From the NCBI RefSeq assembly GCF_004795835.1, contig NZ_CP039249.1, positions 1,236,501 through 1,300,500 on the forward strand: DNA of 64,000 nt. The letters are read 5' to 3'. Under the pieces are notes generated by a model. That model searched no databases, was not told the DNA's origin, and saw nothing but the letters and a program-made list of their open reading frames with translations. Positions 37,223 through 45,836 of this stretch are shown one piece after another; position 1 is the stretch's first letter, and each line of letters starts with the position of its first letter. The stretch comes from Sphingomonas sp. PAMC26645 (lineage in GTDB: Bacteria > Pseudomonadota > Alphaproteobacteria > Sphingomonadales > Sphingomonadaceae). The translations under genes were made by a program, and so were the position numbers.

Positions 37223-39175
37223 TTATCGCGCCGGTAACACCGGTACTTCGAACGTGCCGACGGGCAGCGGTGCGTCGTCGGCAAGGTTGGTCGCCGGGGC
37301 GTCGGCCCAGGCATAGCGGACACGTGTGACGGGTTGGCCATCGCCGGGCAGCATCACCTCGGAGCCCGCGACCTTGCCCGGAGCGTAGCGGCAGGTACCG
37401 ATCGCGGCGCCGCACAGTTCGAAGCCGATCGCCTGCGCGGCACTGCGGGCATGCAGCGCGCCCGTCACGCCGCTGAACCGCACCGTGACGCCGCCATCCG
37501 CGGTGCGCCGCGCATCCGCGACGGCAGGGCCGGACGGCGCGATTTTCTCGCCGTACACCGCGGCGCGCATCACGCGGGCGAGCCTTTGCCCGACCTGGTG
37601 CTTCTCGCCGGGATGGATGTCGAGCGCATCGCCGAGGTCGAGTGCGACGGCGATGCCGGCATGCTGGTCCGCCGCCGCGACGCGTCGTTGCGCATCGCGG
37701 ACGTCGCCCCAGCCGCTCTCCCTCGGCGCGATCGCCGGGCTGCCGTAATTGGCGAGCTGGACGATGCCGAACCCGGTCTCGGGCGTGCCGAAGCGGTGGC
37801 GCCAGTCGGCGATCAACGCGGTCATCCGGCGGTCGTACCCGGGGATGCCCGTGTCGGACTCGCCCTGGTACCAGGCCATCCCGGCGAATTTCGTGCTGCC
37901 CAGCGGCGCGATCATCGCGTTGTAGAGCGTGCCCGCGCCGTTGATGTCGTCCCACGGCACGCGCGGTGCGGCGCCTGCGAGCCGCTTGGCGATCGCATAG
38001 CGCCAGCCGGTGCCGAGCGGCACGCTGCTCCCGTCGGCGAACGACAGCCGCATCGAATCCGCCGGGCCGGTCATCCCGCCATAGGCATAGACGTCGTCGT
38101 CGTTGACGGTGATGACGTTCCGCCCGGCCTTCAGGCTGCCGGCGGGCAGCGCGTAGACCCGCGATTGCGACGCGAGGCTGCTGCCACCGACGCCCACGCC
38201 GTTGACCCAGGTGCGGTCCGCGTCGTCGATCATGCCCAGCACCAACGTCGCCGCGCCGCGTGCCTGTTCGGCGGTCAGCTGGACCTCGTGCTGGTACCAG
38301 ATCATGCCGTTATAATCGGTGAGCGCAGGCACGCCCCAGGTCTCGAAATTGGTCATCGCGGGCACCGGATGCCAGTCGAGCGCGGTATCGGGCTGCCACG
38401 GCTCGCGGCCGGCAGCGTCGCCCGAGCCGTCGCGCCACCAGCTTTCCCAGATCGTCGATGCCTGCCGGTTGGCGGCGGCGGGATCGCGGGCATAGAGCGC
38501 GAGCAGGTCGGCGGGGGCGCCGAGCTCGGCCTGGCGCAACGCGGTATCGCTCATCCACGCGCTGATCCGCGACCCGCCCCAGCTCGAATGCACCGCGCCG
38601 ATCGGTACGCCGGACGTACGGCGCAGCGCCTGGACCATGTAGAAACACGCGGCCGAGAAGCTTGGCGCCGTGGTCGGGCCAGACACCGTCCAGCGCGGCT
38701 GTTCGGCAAATCGCGCGACCGGTGTGGCGGCGGAGACCTTGGCGATCGTCAGCAGGCGCAGCTTGTCGTCGACCTCCGGGTGCGCGTCGGGAAACAAACC
38801 CTGTCCCTGCTCGACGCGCAATTCCATGTTGCTCTGGCCCGAACACAGGAAGACGTCGCCGATCAGGATATCGCGCAGGACGGCCGCACCGCTCGGGGCG
38901 GCGATCGTCAGGTCGTACGGACCGCCAGCGGGGAGCGCGGGCAGGCTCGCCGAGAAACTCCCGTCGCGCGCGGCCTTTGCGGTGACGCTGCGCCCCGCCA
39001 GCGTGATCATCACGGTCTCGCCCGCTGCGGCCTGTCCGGTCAGGACGATAGGTTGCCCGCGCTGGATCACCGCATGATCGCCCATGACGCCGTCGAGGCG
39101 CGGAGCCGCCGACGCGGCGGTAGCGCCGATGGTGAGGATCGCGCCGATGGCCAGGCACGCTGTGACGGTCCGCAT
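37223..39175 (-). CDS. Sialate-O-acetylesterase-type (CE20-like) acetylesterase
   Basis: A protein of 650 residues with a signal peptide (MRTVTACLAIGAILTIG to ASAA). An N-terminal beta-sandwich is followed by an SGNH hydrolase split in two: LCSGQSNMELRV (Ser, near residue 114) and GMAWYQGESDTG (near residue 437), with DALDIHPGEK supplying the catalytic Asp and His. Between them lies a galactose-binding-like insert (RTWVNGVGVGG, LKAGRNVITVND). This split form matches CE20 acetylesterases described in Xanthomonas xyloglucan loci, which remove acetyl groups from galactose or xylan. The ATG has AGGGGAA seven bases upstream. It lies 18 bases after the halogenase gene and 64 bases before GH3. Confidence 0.87.
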   Translation of the reverse strand: MRTVTACLAIGAILTIGATAASAAPRLDGVMGDHAVIQRGQPIVLTGQAAAGETVMITLAGRSVTAKAARDGSFSASLPALPAGGPYDLTIAAPSGAAVLRDILIGDVFLCSGQSNMELRVEQGQGLFPDAHPEVDDKLRLLTIAKVSAATPVARFAEQPRWTVSGPTTAPSFSAACFYMVQALRRTSGVPIGAVHSSWGGSRISAWMSDTALRQAELGAPADLLALYARDPAAANRQASTIWESWWRDGSGDAAGREPWQPDTALDWHPVPAMTNFETWGVPALTDYNGMIWYQHEVQLTAEQARGAATLVLGMIDDADRTWVNGVGVGGSSLASQSRVYALPAGSLKAGRNVITVNDDDVYAYGGMTGPADSMRLSFADGSSVPLGTGWRYAIAKRLAGAAPRVPWDDINGAGTLYNAMIAPLGSTKFAGMAWYQGESDTGIPGYDRRMTALIADWRHRFGTPETGFGIVQLANYGSPAIAPRESGWGDVRDAQRRVAAADQHAGIAVALDLGDALDIHPGEKHQVGQRLARVMRAAVYGEKIAPSGPAVADARRTADGGVTVRFSGVTGALHARSAAQAIGFELCGAAIGTCRYAPGKVAGSEVMLPGDGQPVTRVRYAWADAPATNLADDAPLPVGTFEVPVLPAR

Positions 39176-39193
39176 GTTGTATTCCCCTGTCGG

Positions 39194-40735
39194 CTAGATC
39201 GGCTGGAGGCCGTGGCGCTTGATACGGTCGATGAGATCGCGGTGGCCGGGCAGGCTGCTCACCAGCCGCTGCGTCTGCACCTGGTTGTCGTGCCGCGCGC
39301 GCCGAGCCAGCCGGACATCGTCGTCGATCGACCCCGGCATCACCGCGGTCCGCGCCCCCATGCCGTACAGCACATATTGATAGCTCGCCGACGGGAAGAC
39401 CTCCTCCGCGCGGTCGAATTCGTCATGGACCCAGGGCGACTGGAACCGCCACAGCTCCATCAGGCCCGCGAGCCGGTCGGGGATCGACTCCGGCCGAACA
39501 TTATCGCGCCAGAACGCGGTGTCGGTCCGCTTCGTCAGCGCATAATGCAGCTTGAGGAAATCGATGATCCGCCCCCATCGGTAATGGGCCGTGTCGTTGA
39601 AGCGATGCGCGACGACGTCCATCACTTCGCGGCACGCCGGCATCTGCTCGGCGATCATCTTCGCCGACAGCTCGATCAGGACGATCGCGGAGGCTTCCAG
39701 CGGTTCGAGGAAGCCCGCGGCGAGCCCGACCGCGACGCAGTTGCGCACCCAGAACTGCTCGCGGTGGCCAGCGCGGATCGCCAGCCGTCGCGCGGTCAGG
39801 TCACGCGCGGCGGGCCCGATATAGTCGCGCAACTCCTGCTCGGCGGCGTCCGCGCTGATGTGGCCGCTGGAGAAGACATGGCCGACCCCGCGCCGCGTCG
39901 GCAGGCCGATGTCCCAGATCCAGCCGGCCGACTGCGCGGTCGAGATCGTGTGGCTCGCGATCGGTGCGTCGGGCACGTCGTAGGGCACCTGCATCGCCAG
40001 CGCGGTGTCGCAGAACAATATGTCGGTGCAACTGCGGAACGGCACGTTCATCGCGCCGCCGATCAGCAGCGCGGCAAAGCCGGTGCAATCGATGAACAGG
40101 TCGCCCGCGATCGATATGCCCTGTTCGGTATCGAGGCTGGCGATGTCGCCGCTCTCGTCGAGATGCACCTCGGTGACGTCGGCCTTCACATGGCGGACAC
40201 CGAGCGTGTCGCAGCAATGCCGCTGGAGGAAGTGCGAAAATTTCCCCGCATCGAGGTGATACGCGTAGTTCGCATGGCCGTCATATTCGGGCGTCGCGAT
40301 CGTCTTGGGGCCGAGCCCTTCGTCGCAGATCCGGCCCTGCGGCGTGACCGTGTCGCAGAACGTCGCGCTACCCTCGTCCGCCAACCAGTGCGGTGCGAGG
40401 TTCAACTGCCCGAAGTGCTGCGGGAGCATTAGCGGGTGGTAATAGCCGTCGTCCGGCGCACCGGTGGTCCAGCGATTGAACCGAGCGCCCTGCTTGAACG
40501 ACGCGTCGCACTGCCGGAACAGCTCGGTTTCCGACACGCCCATCTTCTTGAGCGTCGAACGCAGCGTCGGCCACGTCCCTTCGCCGACGCCGATCGTCGG
40601 CACGTTGGGCGATTCGACCAAAGTGACGGTGAATCCGTGCTGGCGCCGTGCCTGGTGCTTGGCCGCGATCACGCCCGCGGTCAGCCACCCTGCGGTGCCG
40701 CCGCCGACGATAACGATGTTCTGAATTTCGTGCAT
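39194..40735 (-). CDS. Flavin-dependent tryptophan halogenase family protein
   Basis: A protein of 513 residues. It has the FAD-binding loop VGGGTAGW (residues 10-17), the lysine needed for hypohalous acid transfer in SFKQGARF (Lys near residue 81), and AGWIWDIGLP (near residue 270), which resembles the G-W-x-W-x-I-P signature of flavin halogenases with an extra Gly. All catalytic landmarks are therefore kept. No signal peptide is seen, so it should be cytoplasmic. Homologues next to TonB receptors are common in Caulobacter, Xanthomonas and sphingomonads, but their natural substrate is unknown; some halogenate indole in vitro. There is no clear ribosome site, and a terminator lies only about 15 bases upstream, so expression probably depends on read-through from the receptor gene. 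Confidence 0.9.
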   Translation of the reverse strand: MHEIQNIVIVGGGTAGWLTAGVIAAKHQARRQHGFTVTLVESPNVPTIGVGEGTWPTLRSTLKKMGVSETELFRQCDASFKQGARFNRWTTGAPDDGYYHPLMLPQHFGQLNLAPHWLADEGSATFCDTVTPQGRICDEGLGPKTIATPEYDGHANYAYHLDAGKFSHFLQRHCCDTLGVRHVKADVTEVHLDESGDIASLDTEQGISIAGDLFIDCTGFAALLIGGAMNVPFRSCTDILFCDTALAMQVPYDVPDAPIASHTISTAQSAGWIWDIGLPTRRGVGHVFSSGHISADAAEQELRDYIGPAARDLTARRLAIRAGHREQFWVRNCVAVGLAAGFLEPLEASAIVLIELSAKMIAEQMPACREVMDVVAHRFNDTAHYRWGRIIDFLKLHYALTKRTDTAFWRDNVRPESIPDRLAGLMELWRFQSPWVHDEFDRAEEVFPSASYQYVLYGMGARTAVMPGSIDDDVRLARRARHDNQVQTQRLVSSLPGHRDLIDRIKRHGLQPI

Positions 40736-40750
40736 GGTGCAGCGTAATCG

Positions 40751-40785
40751 AAAAAAGGCGGAGCACGAACAGGTCGTGCTCCGCC
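40751..40785 (-). terminator. Rho-independent terminator after the second receptor gene
   Basis: Read on the minus strand, GGCGGAGCACGA and TCGTGCTCCGCC form a perfect 12-base stem with a 5-base loop followed by six Ts. It begins 14 bases after the receptor stop at 40799 and ends about 15 bases before the halogenase start. Confidence 0.88.
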
Positions 40786-40798
40786 AGTGGGAGGGGGA

Positions 40799-43700
40799 TC
40801 AGAAGTGGAAGCGGACGCCCGCGGTGTAGCGGCGGCCGTAATCGAACACGTCGAGCAACTGGTTGTCGTAGCGCCCGTGCGTGCTCTGCTGGTTGTTGTT
40901 GACGTTTAACGCTTCGGCAAAGACGCTGAACTGCTTGTTGATGTCGTAGCTCGTCGACAGATCGACCTGGAAGCTCTGGTCGACGAAGGTCGGCTCCGAC
41001 CCGAAGGCGCCGGTGTTCTGGTTCTGGCCGAACTGAAGGAGATACTTGTCGCGCCAGTTGAGAGCGGTGCGGAACTGGAACCCACCCTTGTCATAGAAGC
41101 CGACGAAGTTCGCTGAATTCGCCAACCCGGTGACCGCGAAGCCGGTCTGCGAAATGTTCTTGTCGTCATAGGGCCGGTTGGTGTTGACGAAGGTTGCGTT
41201 GGCCTGGAACCCGAAGCCCGAGTTGCCGAACACCTGTTGCCACGCCAGTTCGACACCGCGGACGGTCGCGTTGGGTCCGTTGACCTGCTGCGATACGGCG
41301 AAGCTCGCCAGGATGCCCGTCGTCGGATCGATCAGCCCGTTGATCGACTGCCGCGTCACGCCGCCGATGATGAAGTTGCTGACGTTCTTCAGGAAGAAGT
41401 CGACCGACAAATACGAGTTGCGCTGATAATACCATTCGGCGGCGATGTCGAAATTGTCCGCCAGGTACGGTTTCAAATTCGGGTTGCCGCCGCTGGCCGT
41501 CAGGGCGCCGACGCGCTGGCCGTTGCCGACGTTCAGCACTGGGTTGAGTACGCTGAGGCTCGGGCGGGTCAGCGTACGTGACGCGTCGAAGCGCACCAGC
41601 AGCGTGTTGGTGATTTCCAGCTTCGCATCAAGGCTGGGCAACAGGTAGGAATACGAGCTGTTGGTCGTGTTCGGCACGATTGCGGTGTAGGTCGGGATGC
41701 CGAGCAACGACGGATCGGCGGTGCTCGTCGTGATCGAGGTCGGCAGGCGACCTTGGCCAGTCGCGCGCAGGTTCGTCGTTTCGTTGCGAACGCCCGCATT
41801 CATCGTGAACGGCATGCCGCCGACGTCCGCCTTGAAGTTCGCGCTGAAGTAGAGCGACCAGGTCCGCTCGCGCACGTTCAGCACGCTGCCCGGATCGACC
41901 GCTTCGTCGAAATTCCCGCGGAAGCCAAGTAGTCCATCGCCGCTCGTCGGGCTCGGATAATTGAAGCCCGGGATGTTCTTCGCGTACGGGTTGCCCAGGC
42001 TCGTCAGGTAGTTCTGATATGCGGTCGGGCTGAACACGAATACCGACGGCGGCAGGCTGCCGTTGAAACCGGGAATGAAGTTGTCGAGGCTGACCGAGCC
42101 CTGGTAGATGTTCGCGGGGACCGGCGAGATGCCCGTCGTCCGCCCCGATGGGCCGCCATAACCGGCATAGGCCTGCCAGAAGTTGTTGGTGAACGTGCTC
42201 TGGTTGCGGAAGTTGAACGTGTCCTGATAATATTGGCCACCGGCCTTGAGCGTCAAATTGTCCTGCTTCCAGGTGGCGTTGCCGCGGAACTGGGCGAGTT
42301 CATCGGTATTGTGCTGCGTCTGGTTGACCGTGACGTGCGTACCGATCACCGACTGATCGGCCCAGCGTGCGCCATCGCCGGCGGGACCGAAGTTGCTGAT
42401 GGTCGGGAAGGCGTCGCTGCTCTTGCCGTCGACCTTGAAGCGCAGGACGTTGCCGAGCGCGTTGCCGAGCGCGTTGCCGTACCCGATGTCGCCGTTTTTG
42501 CTGCCGATCACGTTGCCGGGGTTCAGCCAGCTTTTCGCATACGAGCCGTCTGCTTCCAGCGTCAGATTTTCCGTCACGTCATACTTGACGTTCAGGCCGG
42601 TCTGGTTGGTCTGCAGGATCTGCTTGTTTTCTGCAGCCGTGAAATCGGTTGGGCTGCCGGCCTGCGTGAAGTCGACCGCCGTGCCGTTCTTGTCGACCGT
42701 GACGTTGCGCAGATCGCCCTGGCTGAACCACACGCCGAACGCGTAATTGTCCTGGTTGATCGTCTGGCGCGAGAAGTTGTTGTCCAGCGTGACCATCAGG
42801 TCGTCGGTCGGATGATATTGGAACGCGACGCGCGCATCGACGCGCTCATCCTTCACGCGCTGTTGCTCGGCGCCATATTGCTGCGGGAACCAGCCGGGCA
42901 GGTTCTGGCGATTGTTGGGATTGGCGTAGTTTGCCGACTTCGGATCGCTGGTCGGCGCACAGTTTGCCGCCCCGGCGTTACCGGTCAGCTGGCACGGCGC
43001 GAAATTGCCGCCCGGCCAACCCGACACATAGACGCGGTTGGTATCAGTATCACGCCGCGTGTAGATCACGTCGGCAAGGACACCGAATGTCTCGTCTTTG
43101 TTCGTGCTGCTGATCAACAGGCCGGCGGTCGGCACAATCTTGCCCGAGCGATCCTGGATCGACCCCGAACCCGTGGCGGCGAGGCGGAACCCGGGATGGT
43201 CGAACGGCTTGGGGAACTGGATATCCACAGTCGCGCCGATCGAGCTTGATGCCACCGTCACGTCTGGTGTCTTGAAGACGCTCAGCTGGCCGATGAAATC
43301 GACGCCGACGGTGCTGAAGTCGATCTGGCGGTTGCCGGTTGCGGTCGAGATGCGGCGGCCATCGTACAACGTGGTGTTGAAATCGCCGCCGAAACCGCGA
43401 ACCGTGATGCCGATCGGCTCGCCGCGCGAACCGGAACGCTGGATCGACACGCCCGGCAGGCGCTGGAGCGACGCCGCGACGTTGGAGTCCGGGAACTTGC
43501 CGATGTCTTCCGCCGAGATGACGTCGACGACGCCTGACGAAGTGCGCTTCAGGTCGAGGTTGCGCTGGAGCGATCCGCGCAGGCCGGTGACGATGATGTC
43601 GTCGCTCTGCGCTGTACCGCCCTGCACCGTGTTACCCTGCGACACGTCTGGCGCGGTCGCTGCGTCCTGTGGCTGTCCGGCTTCCGACGCGGTCGTGGTG

Positions 43701-43906
43701 TTCGCGGTCGTCGGCACGGCTGGCTGCGGCGCGGACGGCTGCGTGGTCGTGCTGTTCTGAAGATTGCCCTGATCCTGCGCCATCGCCGGGATCGACCACA
43801 TCATCGCCAGTACGCTGGTCGCGCAGGCGAGTGCGCTCGATGGGTGGGCCAGTCCTCGAAAGCCTAAAGCGCGCGTCGTGGTGGTCACGGTCAAACATCC
43901 CCTCAT
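40799..43906 (-). CDS. TonB-dependent outer-membrane receptor (TonB-Xanth-Caul type)
   Basis: About 1035 residues. The ATG at 43906 has no good ribosome site; a GTG at 43888 has AGGGG ten bases upstream and may be the true start. A signal sequence ends WSIPAMAQ, followed by a Gln/Thr/Ala-rich linker, a TonB-box-like DDIIVTGLRG, a plug with AEDIGKFPDSNVAASLQRLPG and a barrel ending GRRYTAGVRFHF with a terminal Phe. It probably imports an oligosaccharide released by the enzymes encoded downstream. The gene heads a reverse block with a halogenase homologue, CE20, GH3 and GH27, separated from them by a strong terminator. An operator-like site and the SapC-JmjC pair lie on the divergent side. Confidence 0.93.
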   Translation of the reverse strand: MRGCLTVTTTTRALGFRGLAHPSSALACATSVLAMMWSIPAMAQDQGNLQNSTTTQPSAPQPAVPTTANTTTASEAGQPQDAATAPDVSQGNTVQGGTAQSDDIIVTGLRGSLQRNLDLKRTSSGVVDVISAEDIGKFPDSNVAASLQRLPGVSIQRSGSRGEPIGITVRGFGGDFNTTLYDGRRISTATGNRQIDFSTVGVDFIGQLSVFKTPDVTVASSSIGATVDIQFPKPFDHPGFRLAATGSGSIQDRSGKIVPTAGLLISSTNKDETFGVLADVIYTRRDTDTNRVYVSGWPGGNFAPCQLTGNAGAANCAPTSDPKSANYANPNNRQNLPGWFPQQYGAEQQRVKDERVDARVAFQYHPTDDLMVTLDNNFSRQTINQDNYAFGVWFSQGDLRNVTVDKNGTAVDFTQAGSPTDFTAAENKQILQTNQTGLNVKYDVTENLTLEADGSYAKSWLNPGNVIGSKNGDIGYGNALGNALGNVLRFKVDGKSSDAFPTISNFGPAGDGARWADQSVIGTHVTVNQTQHNTDELAQFRGNATWKQDNLTLKAGGQYYQDTFNFRNQSTFTNNFWQAYAGYGGPSGRTTGISPVPANIYQGSVSLDNFIPGFNGSLPPSVFVFSPTAYQNYLTSLGNPYAKNIPGFNYPSPTSGDGLLGFRGNFDEAVDPGSVLNVRERTWSLYFSANFKADVGGMPFTMNAGVRNETTNLRATGQGRLPTSITTSTADPSLLGIPTYTAIVPNTTNSSYSYLLPSLDAKLEITNTLLVRFDASRTLTRPSLSVLNPVLNVGNGQRVGALTASGGNPNLKPYLADNFDIAAEWYYQRNSYLSVDFFLKNVSNFIIGGVTRQSINGLIDPTTGILASFAVSQQVNGPNATVRGVELAWQQVFGNSGFGFQANATFVNTNRPYDDKNISQTGFAVTGLANSANFVGFYDKGGFQFRTALNWRDKYLLQFGQNQNTGAFGSEPTFVDQSFQVDLSTSYDINKQFSVFAEALNVNNNQQSTHGRYDNQLLDVFDYGRRYTAGVRFHF

Positions 43907-44001
43907 GCGGCGCCGCACCGCCCTTCTTGTGAGAGGCGTCCACGGCAAAACTGCTTCGACGATCGAATCATGCGCGTTTCCGCACCGTCTCGACCATCTA
44001 C

Positions 44002-44013
44002 GATAGCGCTCAC
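44002..44013. promoter_or_regulatory. Operator-like site with AGCGCT core
   Basis: GATAGCGCTCAC shares the left half and core of the perfect palindrome at 686-697 but not the right half. It lies in the divergent region between the second receptor and sapC, about 96 bases from the receptor start. Confidence 0.4.
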
Positions 44014-44043
44014 AATACTCAGGCTAACAATCAATGCAAGCAT

Positions 44044-44053
44044 TTGTATGAGT
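44044..44053 (-). promoter_or_regulatory. Shared decamer ACTCATACAA, minus strand
   Basis: The exact reverse complement of the decamer at 20842-20851, in the second divergent promoter region of the locus. It may be part of a GntR-type operator or a promoter element. Confidence 0.3.
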
Positions 44054-44127
44054 GGTCGCGGCGAGGCTTTGCAACCGGGGCGCCATGTGCGATCTCTTGG
44101 CCAAGAAGACTGTACGGAGAGAGATGG

Positions 44128-44811
44128 ATGCCGATCTGGGAGATGCTGAGCCATGCGCAGCACGCGGCGTTGCGCGTATCGCGCGCGCATGACGGAGGGC
44201 GGCAATTCGCGCAGATCGTCGCGGACGAATTTCTCCAGGCCGCCCCGTATTATGCGATTTTGTTCACGAAACACCCGGAAACCGGCGCCTTCTACGCAGG
44301 CGTCGTGATGGGCCTGGAACCGGGCCGCAACCTGATGGCGGTAAAGGGGGCGTTGCCCGACTATCGACCCGCCGACCTCGAACGCCAGGGCTTCTACATC
44401 ACCGACGGGCAACTGGTCGTCGACCGCGAACACGGTGTCTTTGCGGAGCCTGACGGCCAGCTTTTGTTCGACATGAACGGTGAGGCAGCGCTACCACTCA
44501 AGCGCATCCAGCAGGCGCTGCACGTCCTCCAGTCGGGCATTCCCGAGACCGATGCGCTGATCGAGCGTTTCCTCGCGCATCGCCTGCTCGAGCCGATCGA
44601 CGTGACGATGGGCTTCGACGACGGCGAACATTTGACGCTCGAAGGGCTCTACACGATCAGCCTCGACGCGCTGCACGCATTGCCCGATGCCGCAGTGCTC
44701 GATCTGTTTCGCCGCGGCGACCTGCAACTCGCCTATGCGCAAGCCGGATCGATCCGCCACCTGCGGACGCTCGGCCGGATCCGGAACAACCGGCTGGCGG
44801 ACATCGGCTGA
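44128..44811 (+). CDS. SapC family protein
   Basis: About 227 residues from MPIWEMLSHAQHAALRV; the ATG at 44128 has GGAGAGAG upstream, whereas the open frame upstream is not conserved-looking. Features of the SapC family are FAQIVADEFLQAAPYYAILFTK, GFYITDGQLVVDREH and the C-terminal KRIQQALHVLQSGIPETDALIERF. The name comes from a surface-layer protein gene of Campylobacter, but biochemical function is not established. In Xanthomonas, Caulobacter and sphingomonads it is often beside TonB receptors, halogenase homologues and JmjC-like proteins, as here. No signal peptide was seen. The stop overlaps the next start by one base. Confidence 0.88.
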   Translation: MPIWEMLSHAQHAALRVSRAHDGGRQFAQIVADEFLQAAPYYAILFTKHPETGAFYAGVVMGLEPGRNLMAVKGALPDYRPADLERQGFYITDGQLVVDREHGVFAEPDGQLLFDMNGEAALPLKRIQQALHVLQSGIPETDALIERFLAHRLLEPIDVTMGFDDGEHLTLEGLYTISLDALHALPDAAVLDLFRRGDLQLAYAQAGSIRHLRTLGRIRNNRLADIG

Positions 44812-45824
44812 TGCTGCATGAGCCGCCCGCCGGCGCGTTGCGCGATCCGGACACTTTCCAGGCCGAGGTGATGGCCCGGTGCGAGCCCGCGGTGCTGCGC
44901 GGCGCGGCGCGGGATTGGCCGATGCTGACGGGCGCGACGACGCCAAGTGCTGCACTCGACCGCGTGGTGGCGCAGCTTCGCCGCTTCGATAGCGGCAAGC
45001 TTGCGGAAGTGTTCGTCGGCAAGCCCGAGATCGGCGCGCGGTACACTTACGACGCGACGCTCGCCGGGTTCAATTTCGAGCGCAGCGTGGTGCCGTTCGG
45101 CGAGGCGCTGACGCGAATCCTCGACAGCGCGGCGGACCCCGGCCGGACCAGCATGTACATGGGATCGATGACCGCGGAGACGTATTTCCCCGGTATCGAG
45201 GAGACCACCCGCCTGCCGTTCGTCCCGCCCGCGGTGCGCCCCCGGTTCTGGGTCGGGCACGCATCGACGGTGGCCTGCCATTACGACACGATGGACAATG
45301 TCGCGTGCGTCGCGGCGGGGCGGCGGCGCTTCACGCTGTTCCCGCCCGACGCGATCCGCGACCTGTATGTCGGACCGATCGACCACACGCTCGCCGGCCA
45401 GCCGATCAGCCTCGCGGTCGGCAGCGAGCCCGGCGACCCGCGCTTCCCCCGCTTCGAAAACGCCCGCGACCGCGCACTGGTGGTCGAGCTGGAGCCGGGC
45501 GACGCGCTCTACGTGCCGAAACTCTGGTGGCATCAGGTCGAGGCGGTCGGCGACGTCAACGTCCTGGTCAATTTCTGGTGGGACGGGTTCAGCTCAGGCC
45601 CGGACCAGCCCTACACCGCCATGCTGCTATCGCTGCTGACGATCGCCGAACGCCCGCCGGCCGAGCGCGCAGCGTGGCGCGCGTGGTTCGATCATTACGT
45701 GTTCCGCCCCGACGGCCACCCGCTCGCATTCCTCCCGCCCGAACGCCACGGCGTGCTCGGCGCGTCGAAGGAGAATTACGGGCGTATCCGAACACTGGTG
45801 ATGCGCCTGCTGCGCGGCGGTTGA
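44811..45824 (+). CDS. Cupin-like JmjC-domain protein
   Basis: A protein of 337 residues whose ATG overlaps the sapC stop (TGATG), so translation is coupled. The double-stranded beta-helix shows WVGHASTVACHYDTMDN, containing the H-x-D iron-binding pair near residue 155, and VPKLWWHQVEAVGDVNVLVN, containing the distal His. This is the arrangement of Fe(II)/2-oxoglutarate hydroxylases of the cupin_8/JmjC type. Substrates of bacterial members are mostly unknown. Its regular partnership with SapC, a halogenase homologue and a TonB receptor suggests a shared pathway modifying a peptide, protein or imported compound; that is inference. Confidence 0.87.
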   Translation: MLHEPPAGALRDPDTFQAEVMARCEPAVLRGAARDWPMLTGATTPSAALDRVVAQLRRFDSGKLAEVFVGKPEIGARYTYDATLAGFNFERSVVPFGEALTRILDSAADPGRTSMYMGSMTAETYFPGIEETTRLPFVPPAVRPRFWVGHASTVACHYDTMDNVACVAAGRRRFTLFPPDAIRDLYVGPIDHTLAGQPISLAVGSEPGDPRFPRFENARDRALVVELEPGDALYVPKLWWHQVEAVGDVNVLVNFWWDGFSSGPDQPYTAMLLSLLTIAERPPAERAAWRAWFDHYVFRPDGHPLAFLPPERHGVLGASKENYGRIRTLVMRLLRGG

Positions 45825-45836
45825 GAGTGCGGGGTC

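Noticed and set aside
37334..40432. 1032-codon plus-strand open frame opposite CE20 and the halogenase gene
   Set aside because: Antisense shadow: the translation is rich in Arg, Ala, His and Asp without domains, while the minus-strand genes are complete enzymes with signals and catalytic motifs.
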